Of a DNA stretch of 23,862 bases, positions 21,954-23,862 are shown piece by piece. How positions within the stretch are numbered: the stretch's first letter is position 1; every line of letters begins with the position of its first letter. The stretch spans positions 1 through 23,862 of the forward strand of contig JANNHO010000410.1 of the NCBI GenBank assembly GCA_031404435.1. Reading direction: 5' to 3'. This stretch comes from VFMC01 sp031404435. GTDB taxonomy: Bacteria > Actinomycetota > Acidimicrobiia > Acidimicrobiales > Ilumatobacteraceae. The notes below the pieces were generated by a model. The model did not search any database, was not told the DNA's origin, and worked only from the letters and a program-made list of their open reading frames with translations. Made by a program: the position numbers and the translations under genes.

Positions 21954-22712
21954 TCAGGTGTTGAGCATGGCCTCGAGTGCGGCGAGGATGCCTTCTGGCA
22001 TCACGGTTTCCAAGGGGGTCTCCTCGGCTTCGGCGAGGTCGGCGAGCGTCATGGTGACCTCAGTGGGGTCGAGTTGGTTCGGGAGCACCATGTCACGGAG
22101 CATGCCCGAGCTCTCCTGCGCCGATTCGTCGCCAGCGGCGATGAAGGCCGGGATCCCGTTGACCATCCGGTCGTTGAAACCGGTGTTGTACGGGCCTGGG
22201 TTTACCTTGGTGACGTCGATGCCGTGCGGGGCCATCTCGAGGCGAAGGCTCTTGGTGAACGCCTCGACCGCGTGCTTGGTCATGCTGTAGGGCGATCCGA
22301 GCGCAGCGGAGAACACACCGGCGACGGACGAGACGTTGATGATCCTGCCCCAGCCGCGGTCCTTCATCCCCGGGATGACGGCCTGCGACATCTCGACCAT
22401 GCCGAACACGTTGACGTCGAACGCGGCCCGAACCCGTTCCATCGGCACGGTCGCCATCGGGGCCATCACACCGAGGCCGGCGTTGTTGATCAGCACGTCG
22501 ACGTTGAGCCCTGGCACCTGGGCGATGTCGCCGCTGGACGTGACGTCGAGCTTCACCGTAGTGAGGTTCGGGCATTCAGCGGCAAGTGCGTCGGCCTGCG
22601 CCTGCGTCTCGGTCGCGGCGATCACGTTGTGCCCGCGCGACGCCAGCTCGACAGCGGCACCCTTGCCGAAACCAGAGCCGGCACCTGTAATGAGGATTGT
22701 TCGCTTCTCCAT
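21954..22712 (-). CDS. Short-chain dehydrogenase/reductase (SDR)
   Basis: A 252-residue classical SDR, an NAD(P)-dependent oxidoreductase. It has the cofactor motif TGAGSGFGKG (9-18), NNAG (76-79), catalytic S129 (NVSS), and Y142/K146 (YSMTK). The C-terminal NPGPYNTGFNDR region follows the usual PG motif. The ATG at 22712 has GGGAGG about seven bases upstream, preferred over a longer frame from 22772. It lies 69 bp downstream of the flavin monooxygenase in the same direction, so the pair could convert an alcohol to a ketone and the ketone to an ester or lactone; this is inferred from context only. Confidence 0.93.
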   Translation of the reverse strand: MEKRTILITGAGSGFGKGAAVELASRGHNVIAATETQAQADALAAECPNLTTVKLDVTSSGDIAQVPGLNVDVLINNAGLGVMAPMATVPMERVRAAFDVNVFGMVEMSQAVIPGMKDRGWGRIINVSSVAGVFSAALGSPYSMTKHAVEAFTKSLRLEMAPHGIDVTKVNPGPYNTGFNDRMVNGIPAFIAAGDESAQESSGMLRDMVLPNQLDPTEVTMTLADLAEAEETPLETVMPEGILAALEAMLNT

Positions 22713-22747
22713 GTGACGTCCTCCCGAACGTTGATTGACCCTGTGCG

Positions 22748-22771
22748 GTGTTGCAGTGCTGCAGTGTTGCA
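22748..22771. repeat. Three 8-bp tandem repeats
   Basis: GTGTTGCA, GTGCTGCA and GTGTTGCA follow each other at 22748-22771 in the gap between the monooxygenase stop and the SDR start. It could be a slippage product; no function is evident. Confidence 0.6.
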
Positions 22772-22781
22772 TCTCGCCGGG

Positions 22782-23862
22782 TCAGGCGGTGGCGAACACG
22801 AATCCGTTGTAACCGTCGGCGACGACGCCCTCGAGGATGCGGCGATATCCGCGCACACCGCCCGAGTACGGCATGAACACGTGCGGCTTGCCCTCGATCT
22901 CGTCGCCCATGTAGTACGAGCGGGCCAGCGGATACACCGTCTCCAGCGCGCGCTTGTTGACGTGCGCCACCCAGTCGTCCTCCGCAGTTTGGGTGACCTC
23001 GATGGTGTCCGCTCCGGCGGCTTCGCCATGCGCGATCAGATCGGTCAGCCAGTCGACGTGCTGTTCGATCGAGAGCAGCACGTTGCTCAGCAACGATGGG
23101 CTGCCGGGGCCGGCAATGATGAACAGGTTGGGGAAGCCGGTGGTGCCGAGACCCAGGTATGTGACCGGACCGGCCGACCATTTCTCGGTGAGGGTGACGC
23201 CGTTGCGACCGGTGATCCGTGGGCGCAGCAGCGAACCGGTCATCGCATCGAACCCGGTCGCGTAGATGATGATGTCGAGTTCGTGCAGCCCAGCGGTCGT
23301 GCGGATACCCGACGGCTCGATTCGCTCGATCGTGTCGGTGCGGATGTCGACCAGTTTGACGTTGTCGCGGTTGAACGTCTCGAAGTAGCCACTGTCGACC
23401 GAGGGCCGCTTGGCCGCGAAGGGATGGTCGGTGGGCGTCAGTTTCTTCAAGGTGTCGGGATCGTCGACGAGCGCGGCGATCTTGCCGCGGATGAAGTCGG
23501 CAGCCGTGTCGTTGGCCTTCAGGTCGAGCAGGATGTCGTGGTAGGCCAGAGCGAACCCGAACCCGAGCCGTTCGTAAGCAGCTTCATAGGCAGCGTGACG
23601 TTCGTCGTCGCTCACCGCGAGCGCTGACTGCTTGTTCGTGACGAAGCCGAGCCCGCTCGGCGAGTTGCGCGCCGCGGTCCGCCTGGTGGCGTAGTCCGCT
23701 TTCACCGCAGCGTCTTCTGCGTCCGTGATGATTGCGTTGCTCGCGGGCACGCTGAAGTTCGGGGTGCGCTGGAACACGGTGAGATGTTCTGCTTGTTCAG
23801 CGATGATCGGGATGGCCTGCATCCCCGACGAGCCCGTGCCGATGACCCCGACCCGCTTGCCG
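22782..23862 (-). CDS. Baeyer-Villiger-type flavin monooxygenase (C-terminal part)
   Basis: Partial gene: the reading frame is open to the window end, so the N-terminal FAD domain lies outside. The visible 360 residues begin with the second dinucleotide-binding loop (GVIGTGSSGMQAIPIIA), then LTVFQRTPNFSVPA, a helical segment, ATGFDAMTG (the ATG motif of FAD/NADPH monooxygenases), and the C-terminal FPNLFIIAGPGSPSLLSN block. These fit class B cyclohexanone-monooxygenase-like enzymes, which insert oxygen next to a ketone with FAD and NADPH. The BVMO fingerprint FxGxxxHxxxW would lie upstream and cannot be checked, so an N-hydroxylating relative is possible. The SDR downstream is a likely partner. 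Confidence 0.9.
   Translation of the reverse strand, partial: GKRVGVIGTGSSGMQAIPIIAEQAEHLTVFQRTPNFSVPASNAIITDAEDAAVKADYATRRTAARNSPSGLGFVTNKQSALAVSDDERHAAYEAAYERLGFGFALAYHDILLDLKANDTAADFIRGKIAALVDDPDTLKKLTPTDHPFAAKRPSVDSGYFETFNRDNVKLVDIRTDTIERIEPSGIRTTAGLHELDIIIYATGFDAMTGSLLRPRITGRNGVTLTEKWSAGPVTYLGLGTTGFPNLFIIAGPGSPSLLSNVLLSIEQHVDWLTDLIAHGEAAGADTIEVTQTAEDDWVAHVNKRALETVYPLARSYYMGDEIEGKPHVFMPYSGGVRGYRRILEGVVADGYNGFVFATA

Noticed and set aside
22074..23627. Long rightward open frame of 517 codons
   Set aside because: It runs antisense across both the SDR and the monooxygenase, whose motifs are clear on the other strand.
1..23862. CRISPR arrays, tRNA or rRNA genes, complete insertion sequences
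   Set aside because: I saw no regularly spaced repeats with unique spacers, no cloverleaf-like segments and no transposase reading frame; a covariance-model search would be needed to exclude small RNAs.

Overview
The window looks like chromosomal DNA of a high-GC actinobacterium. The signs are strong G/C preference at third codon positions, many GTG starts, 1-4 nt start/stop overlaps between genes, and actinobacterial-style gene families (several P450s, an MMPL pump, DUF4389, DUF3105). A member of Acidimicrobiia is a plausible guess, but the sequence alone does not prove it.

Region 1 (1-601) is decayed DNA. It holds a frameshifted remnant of a NarL/LuxR response regulator between two copies of a 51-bp palindromic repeat.

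Region 2 (602-12764) is the core of the window. An APC-family amino acid/amine permease is transcribed leftward. Divergent from it is a rightward run of nine tightly packed larger genes: a GntR/FCD regulator, P450 A, P450 B, a zinc alcohol dehydrogenase, a glutamine-synthetase-like gamma-glutamyl ligase, a TTC38-like TPR protein, P450 C, a class III (CaiB/BaiF) CoA-transferase, and an acyl-CoA dehydrogenase-fold enzyme. A 22-codon leader ORF may precede the ligase. Most junctions overlap (GTGA, ATGA, TGATG). A FadR-type operator, TTGTATCACAA, lies in the divergent promoter. My reading is an inducible catabolic pathway for an amine-bearing compound: uptake, gamma-glutamylation, P450 hydroxylation, alcohol oxidation, then CoA activation and a flavin-dependent step. 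The last enzyme has Gln and Gly at the two positions where acyl-CoA dehydrogenases normally carry the catalytic Glu. The substrate is unknown and no ferredoxin or reductase is encoded nearby.

Region 3 (12765-15513) is a leftward metal-resistance operon: a P1B-2 Zn/Cd/Pb-type ATPase translationally coupled to a downstream ArsR/SmtB sensor with both alpha3N and alpha5 metal-site residues. A palindromic operator candidate sits just before the ATPase. The convergent gap 12765-12904 contains interleaved repeats.

Region 4 (15514-16717) has about 600 bp of apparently decayed coding DNA, with a possible CopD-like fragment, followed by a DUF3105 lipoprotein.

Region 5 (16754-21609) is a leftward histidine kinase/response regulator pair, divergent from an MMPL transporter and a DUF4389 membrane protein. 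Two TCGGCCGAAAG repeats lie between them.

Region 6 (21610-23862) holds a possible VapB antitoxin remnant, then a leftward SDR oxidoreductase and the C-terminal part of a Baeyer-Villiger-type flavin monooxygenase that runs off the window end.
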